From Streptomyces sp. Ru73 (GTDB taxonomy: Bacteria; Actinomycetota; Actinomycetes; Streptomycetales; Streptomycetaceae), in contig NZ_PQSQ01000045.1 of NCBI RefSeq assembly GCF_002920575.1, forward strand, positions 1 to 59,371: a stretch of 59,371 bases of DNA. The letters run 5' to 3'. A model generated the notes under the pieces. It did no database searches and was not told the origin of the DNA. It worked only from the letters and a program-made list of their open reading frames with translations. This document shows positions 1 to 9,864 of this stretch, in pieces. Position numbers and translations under genes: made by a program. Position 1 is the first letter of the stretch. Each line of letters starts with the position of its first letter.

Positions 1-2481
1 TTCATGGCGTCGAACCTGACCACGCAGGTGCGCAACATCGCCCTCGTGGCGACCGCCGTCGCGCAGGGCGACCTGTCGCAGAAGATCGACGTGGACGCGC
101 GCGGCGAGATCCTGGAGCTGAAGACCACGCTCAACACCATGGTCGACACGCTGTCCTCGTTCGCCTCCGAGGTGACCCGGGTGGCCCGCGAGGTCGGCAG
201 CGAGGGCCAGCTGGGCGGCCAGGCCCGGGTCGAGGGCGTCTACGGCACCTGGAAGTCCCTGACGACCAGCGTGAACGAGCTGGCGTCCAACCTCACCACG
301 CAGGTCCGCGCGATCGCCGAGGTGACCAGCGCGGTGGCCTCCGGCGACATGACGCGCAACGTCACGGTCGAGGCCAGGGGCGAGGTCGCCAAGCTGAAGA
401 ACAACATCAACATGATGGTCTCCAACCTCCGCGAGACCACCCGCGCCAAGGACTGGCTGGACGCCAACCTCGCCCGGCTGGCGGGCCTGATGCAGGGCCA
501 CCGCGACCTGGTGGAGGTCGCCGACCTGATCCTGCGCGAGCTGACGCCGCTGGTGAACGCGCAGTACGGCGCGTTCTTCCTGGCCAGCGCCGAGACCGAC
601 GAGCTGCGCCTGGACTTCATCGCGGGGTACGGCTCAGCGCACGACGCCAGCATCGACACCCCCGGCTCGCACGGCCACGGGCTGGTGCGCCAGGCGGCCA
701 TCGAGAAGAAGCGCATCCTGGTGGAGGACGTGCCGTCCGACTACATCAAGGTCGACTCGGGGCTCGGCGAGGCAGCGCCGACCACCGTCGTGATCATCCC
801 CGTGCTCTTCGAGGACCAGACCCTCGGCGTGATCGAGCTGGCGTCCTTCTCCCGCTTCTCCGACGTCCACCTCGCCTTCTTCGACCAGTTCGTGAACACC
901 ATCGGCGTCGCCATCAACACCATCGTCGCCAACTCCCGTACCGAGTCGCTGCTGAGCGAGTCCCAGCGGCTGGCCCGCCAGCTCCAGGAGCGCACCGGCG
1001 AGCTGCAGCGCCGCCAGGCCGAGCTGCAGCGCTCCAACGCCGCGCTGGAGGAGAAGGCCGCGCTGCTGGCCAGCTCCTCGCGGTACAAGACGGAGTTCCT
1101 GGCGAACATGTCGCACGAGCTGCGCAATCCGCTGAACTCCCTGCTGATCCTCGCCCAGATGCTGATCGACAACGAGCACGGCCACCTCAGCCGGCACGAG
1201 GTGGAGAGCGCGGCGATGATCCACCGCTCCGGCTCCGAACTGCTCCAGTTGATCAACGACATCCTCGACCTGTCCAAGATCGAAGCCGGCCGGATGGACG
1301 TCTTTCCGTCCCGGGTCCCGATCAACAAGCTGCTCAGCTACGTCCATGACACCTTCCGCCCGCTCACCCTCGACCGCGGCCTGGCCTTCGAGGTGTCGGT
1401 GACCGACGCGGTGCCCAAGGAGCTGTACAGCGACGAGAAGCGGATCAAGCAGGTACTGCGGAACCTCCTCTCCAACGCCCTGAAGTTCACCTCCAAGGGC
1501 AAGATCGACCTGTCGGTGGACCAGGCGGGCGACGAGACCGTCACCTTCACCGTCACCGACACCGGCATCGGCATCGCGCCGGAGAAGCTGCCGGTCATCT
1601 TCGAGGCGTTCCAGCAGGCGGACGGCACGACCAACCGGAAGTACGGCGGTACCGGCCTCGGCCTCTCCATCAGCAGGGAGATCGCGGGCCTGCTGGGCGG
1701 CGCGCTCACGGCGGAGAGCGAGCCCGGTGTCGGCTCCACCTTCGTCTTCCGCATCCCCGTCAGGTGCCGCGGCACCGCGGACGCGCTGGACCAGCCGTCC
1801 GCCGCGCCTGCGGTGCCCGGGGTGCCCGCCGGCGGGCCCGAGGGAGCGGCCGCCGGTACGCCGCCGGAGCCGCCCCGGCCGCTGGTGCCCGTGCCGGCCG
1901 GGGCCTCGGACGACGTGTCCTGGCCCGCCGTGTCCAACGTGGAGCAGTGGGCCAAGGGCGCCACGGGCGAGCTGCTCTCCGGTGCCCAGGCGCTGGTCGT
2001 CGACGACGACATCCGCAACGCCTTCGCGCTGACGAACGTCCTCAGCCGGGTCGGCATGCGGGTGGTCTACGCCGAACACGGCCGCGAGGCCATCGAGATG
2101 CTCGGCAAGAACCCCGGCATCGACTTCGTCCTGATGGACATCATGATGCCGGAGATGGACGGGTACGAGACGATCCGCGCCATCCGGCGCACCCCGCGGT
2201 ACGCCGATCTCCCGGTCGTCGTCCTCACGGCCAAGGCCATGCCGGGCGACCGCGAGAAGTCCCTGGAGACAGGCGCCAACGACTATCTCCCCAAGCCCCT
2301 GGACGTGGACCGGCTGCTGAACGTCGCGGTCGACCTGCTGTCCAAGTACCGCTCGTCCGCGCCGGCCCCGGAGGGCGCTGCCGTGCCGTCCCCGGACGGT
2401 GACGCACCGGCCGCCGAGGGCGGCGGGGCGGGACCGGCGGAGGCGGCCGACGCCGACGGGGGCGAAGACCGCAGTCCGTAG
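1..2481 (+). CDS. Hybrid sensor histidine kinase with HAMP repeats, GAF and receiver domains (5' end missing)
   Basis: The frame is open from the first base, and residue 1 here lies inside a HAMP repeat, so the gene starts upstream. Counting from the ATG at base 4, two HAMP-type repeats (each with an ASNLTTQVR core) fill about residues 1-150. A GAF-like domain spans about 165-310 and a Glu/Gln-rich coiled coil about 315-360. HisKA follows with the phospho-acceptor His371 in NMSHELRNPLNS, then a HATPase with N-box and TGIGI / GGTGLGLSI glycine boxes. After a Pro/Gly/Ala-rich linker comes a receiver domain with acceptor Asp712 in LMDIMMPE. The protein should autophosphorylate and pass phosphate to its own receiver; no membrane segment is visible in this part. 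HAMP-array kinases of this kind are usual in Streptomyces, but the signal is unknown. A response regulator gene follows 26 bases downstream. Confidence 0.93.
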   Translation, partial: FMASNLTTQVRNIALVATAVAQGDLSQKIDVDARGEILELKTTLNTMVDTLSSFASEVTRVAREVGSEGQLGGQARVEGVYGTWKSLTTSVNELASNLTTQVRAIAEVTSAVASGDMTRNVTVEARGEVAKLKNNINMMVSNLRETTRAKDWLDANLARLAGLMQGHRDLVEVADLILRELTPLVNAQYGAFFLASAETDELRLDFIAGYGSAHDASIDTPGSHGHGLVRQAAIEKKRILVEDVPSDYIKVDSGLGEAAPTTVVIIPVLFEDQTLGVIELASFSRFSDVHLAFFDQFVNTIGVAINTIVANSRTESLLSESQRLARQLQERTGELQRRQAELQRSNAALEEKAALLASSSRYKTEFLANMSHELRNPLNSLLILAQMLIDNEHGHLSRHEVESAAMIHRSGSELLQLINDILDLSKIEAGRMDVFPSRVPINKLLSYVHDTFRPLTLDRGLAFEVSVTDAVPKELYSDEKRIKQVLRNLLSNALKFTSKGKIDLSVDQAGDETVTFTVTDTGIGIAPEKLPVIFEAFQQADGTTNRKYGGTGLGLSISREIAGLLGGALTAESEPGVGSTFVFRIPVRCRGTADALDQPSAAPAVPGVPAGGPEGAAAGTPPEPPRPLVPVPAGASDDVSWPAVSNVEQWAKGATGELLSGAQALVVDDDIRNAFALTNVLSRVGMRVVYAEHGREAIEMLGKNPGIDFVLMDIMMPEMDGYETIRAIRRTPRYADLPVVVLTAKAMPGDREKSLETGANDYLPKPLDVDRLLNVAVDLLSKYRSSAPAPEGAAVPSPDGDAPAAEGGGAGPAEAADADGGEDRSP

Positions 2482-2507
2482 GAGTACACCAGTTACGAAG
2501 GCCAGTC

Positions 2508-3095
2508 ATGACCCACGTCACCAGCATCCACAGCGACGATCGGGCGGGGATCCTCCTCGTCGATGACATGGAAGAGAACCTCGCCGCTCTGGAAGCCGTG
2601 CTGCGCTCACTCGGTGAACCGCTCGTCCGCGCGCGGTCCGGCGAGGAGGCGATGAAAGCGCTGCTCCGGCAGGAGTTCGCGGTGGTCCTGCTGGACATCC
2701 TGATGCCCGGGATGGACGGCTTCGAGACCGCGAGCAACATCAAGCGGCTCGACCAGGCCCGGCACATCCCGATCATCTTCCTGACCGGGACGGACTCCGA
2801 CTCGGGCTACGCCTTCCGCGGCTACTCCACAGGGGCCGCGGACTACCTCACGAAGCCCTTCGACCCCTGGGTACTGCGTGCCAAGGTGAAGGTCTTCCTG
2901 GAGCTGCACCAGAAGAACCGGCAGCTGCGCCGGCTCCGCCAGCGGGACCGGGACCGCATCGAAGAGCTGGCGGACCGGATCGCGGCCATGGAGGAGACCC
3001 TGGCGGGCAGCGATCACCTCGAAGCGGGCGAGCTGCGCGCGCGGATGGCCGAGCTGGAGGAGACGATGCGGGCGTTGCGCCACGGCCATCCGTGA
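2508..3095 (+). CDS. Response regulator with C-terminal coiled coil
   Basis: This 195-residue protein has a receiver domain at about residues 15-130. The acidic pocket lies in LVDDMEEN, the phospho-acceptor is Asp63 in LLDILMPGMDG, a conserved Thr sits in FLTGT and the Lys is in TKPFDPW. Residues from about 135 to the end are charged and heptad-like (REL/EEL patterns) and predict a coiled coil. There is no DNA-binding output domain. It starts 26 bases after the hybrid kinase and is probably co-transcribed, so it is a likely phosphorelay partner or dimerising adaptor for it. The output is unknown. Confidence 0.92.
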   Translation: MTHVTSIHSDDRAGILLVDDMEENLAALEAVLRSLGEPLVRARSGEEAMKALLRQEFAVVLLDILMPGMDGFETASNIKRLDQARHIPIIFLTGTDSDSGYAFRGYSTGAADYLTKPFDPWVLRAKVKVFLELHQKNRQLRRLRQRDRDRIEELADRIAAMEETLAGSDHLEAGELRARMAELEETMRALRHGHP

Positions 3096-3112
3096 CGGAA
3101 CGCCCGCCTCGG

Positions 3113-3152
3113 CGTGCCGGGACGCCGCACTCGCCGCGGCGGTCCCGGCACG
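3113..3152. terminator. Bidirectional stem-loop between convergent genes
   Basis: An 11-bp perfect stem (CGTGCCGGGAC with its complement) is extended by an inner GCCGC/GCGGC stem. It lies in the 64-base gap between the response regulator and the convergent acyl-CoA synthetase. There is no T-tract, which is usual for high-GC actinobacteria. Confidence 0.7.
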
Positions 3153-3159
3153 ACCGGTG

Positions 3160-5049
<1,890 letters not shown>

Positions 5050-5077
5050 GTCTTCCTCCGGGGCCCGCTTCATTGCT

Positions 5078-5095
5078 GGTGACTCGCGAGTAACC
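5078..5095. promoter_or_regulatory. 18-bp palindrome, candidate operator of the acyl-CoA ligase gene
   Basis: GGTGACTCGCGAGTAACC is an inverted repeat with one mismatched pair and the core ACTCGCGAGT. It lies directly upstream of the ligase gene. A possible minus-strand -10 hexamer TAGTCT lies at 5115-5110, which would place the palindrome in the early transcribed region. This size and symmetry suit a TetR-family dimer. The regulator is not in the window, and the assignment is inferred from position only. Confidence 0.5.
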
Positions 5096-5389
5096 TTCGA
5101 GCAGGGTTCAGACTAGAGCGCGTGGCGTCCCCATGTAAGGGCCTGCCGCACACTCATTCACCTTGTGACCGATCGGTGTGCGCGGGGCTGCGCAGGGTGT
5201 CCGGACGATGTCCGCGCGAGGTCCTCCAGAGCCGTCTTCCCCCGCTCCCCGGCGCCCGAACCGGCCACCCGCCATCCGAGGGTGAGCGGTTGGCCACAGT
5301 CGGTGTGCGGCACGGCTCGCACTCCCACCCGAAACGGACGAGCGTTCGACCGGTGCCGCATCGCAGGCCGGCGGCCGTACGCAAAGCGA
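5096..5389. other. Non-coding gap upstream of the acyl-CoA ligase
   Basis: Apart from the possible promoter near 5110-5115 I see no gene here. The open frames have no family-like content, and the stretch lies between the ligase promoter and the lepA terminator. Confidence 0.5.
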
Positions 5390-5422
5390 CGGGCGCCCGT
5401 CCCGGCGGGGAACGGACGCCCG
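5390..5422 (-). terminator. Stem-loop downstream of lepA
   Basis: CGGGCGCCCGT at 5390-5400 pairs with ACGGACGCCCG at 5412-5422 with one mismatch. It lies about 50 bases beyond the lepA stop. It is GC-rich and has no T-tract. Confidence 0.55.
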
Positions 5423-5470
5423 GTATCGCTCAGCGGTGCGCCGCCTGCGGGCGGCGATCACCGTGCGGTG

Positions 5471-7339
5471 TCACTTCTTGCCCTTGGAGTCACCGTCGGA
5501 GTCCGAGGACAGGACCGCGATGAAGGCCTCTTGCGGAACCTCCACACTTCCCACCATCTTCATCCGCTTCTTGCCTTCCTTCTGCTTCTCCAGCAGCTTC
5601 CGCTTACGCGAGATGTCACCGCCGTAGCACTTGGCGAGGACGTCCTTGCGGATGGCGCGGATGGTCTCGCGGGCGATGACCCGGCTGCCGATGGCGGCCT
5701 GCACCGGCACCTCGAACGCCTGCCGCGGGATCAGCTCGCGCAGCTTGGACACCAGCCGGACGCCGTACGCGTACGCCTTGTCCTTGTGGCAGATCGCGGA
5801 GAAGGCGTCGACCTGGTCGCCGTGGAGCAGAATGTCGACCTTGACGAGGTTGGCCACCTGCTCGCCGGTGGGCTCGTAGTCCAGCGACGCGTAACCGCGG
5901 GTCTTGGACTTGAGCTGGTCGAAGAAGTCGAAGACGACCTCGGCGAGCGGCAGGGTGTAGCGGATCTCCACCCGGTCCTCGGAGAGGTAGTCCATGCCGA
6001 GGAGGTTGCCGCGGCGGTTCTGGCACAGCTCCATGACCGCGCCGATGAACTCGCTCGGGGTCAGGATCGTGGCCCGCACGACCGGCTCCCGCACCTCGGC
6101 GATCTTGCCCTCGGGGAACTCCGAGGGGTTGGTCACCTCGTGCTCGGTGCCGTCCTCCATCGTCACGCCGTAGATCACGTTCGGCGCGGTCGCGATCAGG
6201 TCCAGCCCGAACTCGCGCTCCAGCCGCTCCCGGATGACCTCCAGGTGCAGCAGGCCGAGGAAGCCGACGCGGAAACCGAAGCCCAGCGCGGCCGAGGTCT
6301 CCGGCTCGTACACCAGCGCCGCGTCGTTCAGCTGCAGCTTGTCCAGCGCCTCGCGGAGCTCCGGGTAGTCCGAGCCGTCCAGCGGGTACAGGCCCGAGAA
6401 GACCATCGGCTTGGGGTCCTTGTAGCCGCCGAGCGGCTCCGTGGCCCCCTTGCTGAGCTGGGTGATCGTGTCACCCACCTTGGACTGCCGGACGTCCTTC
6501 ACACCCGTGATCAGGTAGCCGACCTCGCCGACGGACAGGCCGTCGGCGGCCTGCATCTCCGGCGAGTTCGTCCCGATCTCCAGCAGCTCGTGCGCGGCGC
6601 CGGTGGACATCATCTTGATGCGCTCGCGCTTGCTGAGCGTGCCGTCGACGACCTTCACGTACGTGACGACACCGCGGTACGCGTCGTACACCGAGTCGAA
6701 GATCATCGCGCGGGCCGGCGCGTCCTTCACGCCCACCGGCGCGGGCACGTCCCGCACGACCTTGTCTAGCAGTTCGTCCACGCCCACGCCGGTCTTCGCG
6801 GAGACCTTGAGGACGTCCTCGGGCTCGCAGCCGACCAGGTTCGCGAGCTCCGCCGCGAACTTCTCCGGCTGCGCGGCCGGCAGGTCGATCTTGTTCAGCA
6901 CCGGGATGATCTGGAGGTCGTGCTCCATCGCCAGGTACAGGTTGGCGAGCGTCTGCGCCTCGATGCCCTGGGCGGCGTCGACCAGGAGGATGCACCCCTC
7001 GCACGCGGCGAGCGAGCGCGAGACCTCGTACGTGAAGTCGACGTGCCCCGGGGTGTCGATCATGTTGAGGATGTGGGTCTGCCCGTTCTCCTCATCGGTA
7101 CGGGCCCAGGGCAGCCGGACCGCCTGGGACTTGATCGTGATGCCCCGCTCACGCTCGATGTCCATGCGGTCGAGGTACTGCGCACGCATCTGCCTCTGCT
7201 CCACGACTCCCGTCAGCTGGAGCATCCGGTCGGCAAGCGTCGACTTGCCGTGGTCGATGTGCGCGATGATGCAAAAGTTACGGATGAGAGCCGGGTCGGT
7301 ACGGCTCGGCTCCGGCACGTTCGTAGGGGTCGCGGGCAC
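5471..7339 (-). CDS. lepA: Elongation factor 4 (back-translocating ribosomal GTPase LepA)
   Basis: LepA is a ribosome-associated GTPase that remodels stalled or mistranslocated ribosomes and affects translation initiation. Visible are the G1 motif AHIDHGKST, the switch region RERGITIKSQ, G3 DTPGHVDF and G4 NKIDLPAA. The EF-G-like domains III and V and the LepA-specific C-terminal domain (SRKRKLLEKQKEGKKRM near the end) follow. The length is about 622 residues, typical for high-GC actinobacteria with a short N-terminal extension. I prefer the GTG at 7339 by family resemblance. An in-frame ATG at 7351 adds four residues, and neither has a clear ribosome site. The gene is divergent from rpsT, a conserved neighbour. 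Confidence 0.97.
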   Translation of the reverse strand: MPATPTNVPEPSRTDPALIRNFCIIAHIDHGKSTLADRMLQLTGVVEQRQMRAQYLDRMDIERERGITIKSQAVRLPWARTDEENGQTHILNMIDTPGHVDFTYEVSRSLAACEGCILLVDAAQGIEAQTLANLYLAMEHDLQIIPVLNKIDLPAAQPEKFAAELANLVGCEPEDVLKVSAKTGVGVDELLDKVVRDVPAPVGVKDAPARAMIFDSVYDAYRGVVTYVKVVDGTLSKRERIKMMSTGAAHELLEIGTNSPEMQAADGLSVGEVGYLITGVKDVRQSKVGDTITQLSKGATEPLGGYKDPKPMVFSGLYPLDGSDYPELREALDKLQLNDAALVYEPETSAALGFGFRVGFLGLLHLEVIRERLEREFGLDLIATAPNVIYGVTMEDGTEHEVTNPSEFPEGKIAEVREPVVRATILTPSEFIGAVMELCQNRRGNLLGMDYLSEDRVEIRYTLPLAEVVFDFFDQLKSKTRGYASLDYEPTGEQVANLVKVDILLHGDQVDAFSAICHKDKAYAYGVRLVSKLRELIPRQAFEVPVQAAIGSRVIARETIRAIRKDVLAKCYGGDISRKRKLLEKQKEGKKRMKMVGSVEVPQEAFIAVLSSDSDGDSKGKK

Positions 7340-7351
7340 GCAGAGGTCCAT

Positions 7352-7671
7352 TCAGAGAACGCGGGTCGGACGGATCGGATCAGGGAACAGGGCGTAACAG
7401 GCGGTGCGGGTCTCGGGGCCGCGGCCGCGGTCACCGTCGCGGTGACCGCCGGGGTGGGCGGCTCTCGGGCATTTCGTCCTCCCTATCGTCCCATGAGCCG
7501 CGTCCCCAAACTCTTCGGGAGGCGCGGGAGCACGGGGGCGTGGCCCCGGGCCACCGGGGCGGAGGGCTCGGGGCGCCGGGGCGCTGGGGCCGGAGCGGCG
7601 TCGGCGGCTTCCCGGCGGGGGCTCCTGGCGGAGGCTCCCGGCCGGGGCTCCCGACGGGGCCTCCGGCCGGT
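7352..7671. other. Divergent intergenic region between lepA and rpsT
   Basis: No gene is evident. The stretch is highly GC-rich with repeated GGGGC/GGCTCC runs. It must hold the lepA promoter on the minus strand, which I could not pinpoint. The rpsT promoter candidate begins at 7672. Confidence 0.5.
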
Positions 7672-7701
7672 TTGGGCGGCCGTTACCCCTGCTGGTAGCC
7701 T
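7672..7701 (+). promoter_or_regulatory. Candidate promoter of rpsT
   Basis: TTGGGC at 7672-7677 and TAGCCT at 7696-7701 are separated by 18 bases, resembling housekeeping-sigma promoters. Transcription would start near 7708 and give an mRNA leader of about 100 bases. The ribosome site AAAAGG lies before the GTG start of rpsT. Confidence 0.45.
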
Positions 7702-7809
7702 GGTCCATCGTGTTTCGTGCCCTCTCATGTACGCGACACGCAGAAAGCCCGGACCGGGCGGGGTGATGCCCGTCCTCCCGGAATCCAACGAACCTGAAAA
7801 GGCTCTTTC

Positions 7810-8076
7810 GTGGCGAACATCAAGTCCCAGATGAAGCGGATCAAGACCAACGAGAAGGCTCGTCAGCGCAACAAGGCTGTCAAGTCGACTCTGAAGACCG
7901 CGATCCGTCGCACCCGTGAGGCCGTGGAGGCCGGTGACCTGCAGAAGGCCACCGTCGCCCAGGCCGAGGCCGCCAAGAAGCTCGACAAGGCCGTCAGCAA
8001 GGGCGTCATCCACAAGAACGCCGCCGCCAACAAGAAGTCGGCGCTGGCGAAGAAGGTCGCGACCCTCAAGGGCTGA
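7810..8076 (+). CDS. rpsT: 30S ribosomal protein S20
   Basis: This is the 88-residue S20 protein, which binds 16S rRNA in the body of the small subunit. It starts with a GTG codon 7 bases after AAAAGG. The typical basic helical S20 signature is present: MANIKSQMKRIKTNEKARQRN, then an Ala/Lys-rich helix with KAVSKGVIHKNAA, ending in KKVATLKG. It is transcribed alone, divergent from lepA as in other Streptomyces chromosomes. Confidence 0.98.
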   Translation: MANIKSQMKRIKTNEKARQRNKAVKSTLKTAIRRTREAVEAGDLQKATVAQAEAAKKLDKAVSKGVIHKNAAANKKSALAKKVATLKG

Positions 8077-8094
8077 CCTTCCAGTGCTTCACGG

Positions 8095-8139
8095 GACCTC
8101 CCAGGAGGTCTTCCGGCCACCGTTCCGGGCTTCGGCCCG
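8095..8139 (+). terminator. Two small stem-loops after rpsT
   Basis: GACCTC/GAGGTC pairs at 8095-8110 with a 4-base loop. CGGGC/GCCCG pairs at 8126-8139 around a TTCG loop. They lie 18-63 bases after the rpsT stop and are plausible terminator or 3'-end processing structures. Confidence 0.5.
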
Positions 8140-8262
8140 TACGGCAGCCACGCTTCACCGCCGGTGAGGGCCCAGCGGCCCCTCTCTCCGCTCCTCCCCG
8201 GCCCCCGCGCCGCACGCGGCCTGCGTTCGCCACGCGGGTGCGGCGCACCAGCTCGAAACCGG

Positions 8263-8303
8263 GAACCCCGTTTCCGCCCTTCCCCAGGGCGGGAGCGGGG
8301 TTC
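8263..8303 (+). terminator. Strong two-part stem-loop
   Basis: GAACCCCG at 8263-8270 pairs with CGGGGTTC at 8296-8303. Nested inside, CCGCCCT at 8274-8280 pairs with AGGGCGG at 8286-8292. This is the strongest terminator-like structure downstream of rpsT. Confidence 0.6.
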
Positions 8304-8316
8304 TTGGCGTTGGTGC

Positions 8317-8340
8317 GGGGCGAGGTGGGGTGGGGTGGGG
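8317..8340 (+). other. Potential G-quadruplex tract
   Basis: Four runs of exactly four G (8317-8320, 8327-8330, 8332-8335, 8337-8340) are separated by loops of 6, 1 and 1 bases. This fits the G4 folding rule. The tract lies in the gap before the 314-residue hypothetical gene; the rest of 8141-8514 shows no gene. Confidence 0.5.
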
Positions 8341-8514
8341 TGCGGCTTGGCGGTGAGCGCCTGGGGGCGGGCCTCGGTGCTGTCGGGTTTGGCGTCGGCG
8401 GACTTGGCGTGGGGTGCTTGGCGTGGGCGGGGTGATGCCGGGGCCGATGGGGCGAAAGGTCGGGGCCATGGCCGGGGCAGCGGTGGCTGATTCGGGTCGG
8501 ATACCCTGCCGCTC

Positions 8515-9459
8515 ATGTCCAACTCGGGGGAACAGCCCAATCCGTATGCCCAGCAGCCGCCCCAGCCTCCTCAGGGAGCGGCGCCGCAGGGGCCACCGCC
8601 ACCGCCCCAGATGCCGCAGCAGAACCAGGGGCCGCAGCCGCCGAGCCCCTACGGCCAGGTGCCGCAGCAGAACCCGTACGCCCAGCAGCCGGCCGGCTAT
8701 GGCTACCCGGCGGCGCACGGCGTACCGACCATGCCGGGCGGCGTCCCCGCCGGCGCACCCGGGGGCTACGGCGGCGGCCCGGCCCCGACCGGCGGCGGCA
8801 AGGGCCTGCCCGCCTGGCTGTGGGCCGTCGGCGGCGCCGTGGTCGCCTCGGCCGTCTGGGCCGGCGTGCTCTTCGCGACCGGCGGCTCCAGCGACGCGGC
8901 AAGCCCTGACCTGGGCGGTTACCGCTACCAGGCGGACCTCTGCGGGTCGACGTCCTGGACGCCGTTCGAGGACGCACGCTACAAGATGGAGGACAGCAGC
9001 ACCTCCGCCAGCGCCGGCGAGAACCCCGCGAGCAGCGGCCACCAAGACCCCGCGCTGGACTCGATGTGGTGCAACGCGGACCTGGTCCCGGACGACGCGG
9101 GCGACGACGACTACTCCTCCACGTTCGTCTACACCAAGGCGTTCCTGCACAAGAAGACCGACCCGGCCCCCGAGTTCGCGGCGCAGTACCGGTCGTACGA
9201 GGAGCAGGAGTCGTCCACCAAGTACAAGGTCACGCCCGTCCAGGGCATCGGCGACGAGGCGTACCTGGTGACCCGCGAGGAGTCCGCCGACAGCAAGAGC
9301 CGGTACGTGGTGCTCGGCGTGCGGGACGGCTGGATGACGTACGAGACCTCCTGGTCCAGCTTCTCCAGCAGCGACAACTCCGGCGCCCCCAGCTCCGACG
9401 AGGTGGCCGACATGCTCCGCACGAGCGCAACCCAGACCCTCAAGAAACTGCAGGGCTGA
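8515..9459 (+). CDS. Hypothetical membrane-anchored protein with Pro/Gln-rich N-terminus
   Basis: I do not recognise a named family. The 314-residue protein begins with about 95 residues rich in Pro, Gln and Gly (PYAQQPP and PYGQVPQQNPYAQQ repeats). One transmembrane helix follows at about residues 100-122 (LPAWLWAVGGAVVAS and on). An extracellular region of about 190 residues then has Tyr/Asp/Ser-rich stretches and two Cys residues (DLCGS, MWCNAD) that could form a disulphide. The C-terminal domain resembles actinobacterial lipoprotein-like DUF3558 folds only loosely. It starts at an ATG and stands alone between rpsT and a repeat-rich convergent gap. The arrangement suggests a type II membrane protein exposed on the cell surface. 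Confidence 0.85.
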   Translation: MSNSGEQPNPYAQQPPQPPQGAAPQGPPPPPQMPQQNQGPQPPSPYGQVPQQNPYAQQPAGYGYPAAHGVPTMPGGVPAGAPGGYGGGPAPTGGGKGLPAWLWAVGGAVVASAVWAGVLFATGGSSDAASPDLGGYRYQADLCGSTSWTPFEDARYKMEDSSTSASAGENPASSGHQDPALDSMWCNADLVPDDAGDDDYSSTFVYTKAFLHKKTDPAPEFAAQYRSYEEQESSTKYKVTPVQGIGDEAYLVTREESADSKSRYVVLGVRDGWMTYETSWSSFSSSDNSGAPSSDEVADMLRTSATQTLKKLQG

Positions 9460-9549
9460 GGGGACGGGTCGGGCCGAACGGGCCCGCCGCACAGCGGGGG
9501 GCCGCCGCACAGCGGGGGCCCGCCGCAGCGGGGGCGCGGCGGCGCGGGC

Positions 9550-9775
9550 GGACCGGGCTGTGCGGCGGCGCGGGCGGTGCGGGCAGCGCGGTGGCGCGGG
9601 CAGCGCGGTGGCACGGGCGGCCCGGCGGCGCGGGCAGCGCGGTGGCACGGGCGGCCCGGCGGCCCGGGGCAGCGCGGCAGCACAGGCGGCCCGGGCAGCG
9701 CGGTGGCGCGGGCGGACCGGCCGCGCGGCGGCACGGGTGACGCGGCAGCGTGTGGTGGCGCGGGCGGCGCGGACT
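9550..9775. repeat. Imperfect GC-rich tandem repeats in a convergent intergenic region
   Basis: Variants of GCAGCGCGGTGGCACGGGCG followed by GCCCGGCGGC recur about five to six times with a period near 33-36 bases. The whole 405-base gap between convergent genes (9460-9864) is extremely GC-rich. No convincing gene was found: the translated frames are only Arg/Gly/Ala or Pro repeats. Confidence 0.6.
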
Positions 9776-9864
9776 GACCGCCCGGCAGCCGGCAGGGCCG
9801 AGGCCCGTCGCAGGCCGGCCGGAGCTGCGGCCGTACTCGGAGAACCGGCCCGTCAGGGCCAGGG

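Noticed and set aside
5165..6769. Plus-strand open frame of 534 codons opposite lepA
   Set aside because: It is an antisense shadow without motifs.
9550..9775. Tandem repeats as a CRISPR array
   Set aside because: Units are contiguous and degenerate, with no unique spacers and no cas genes.
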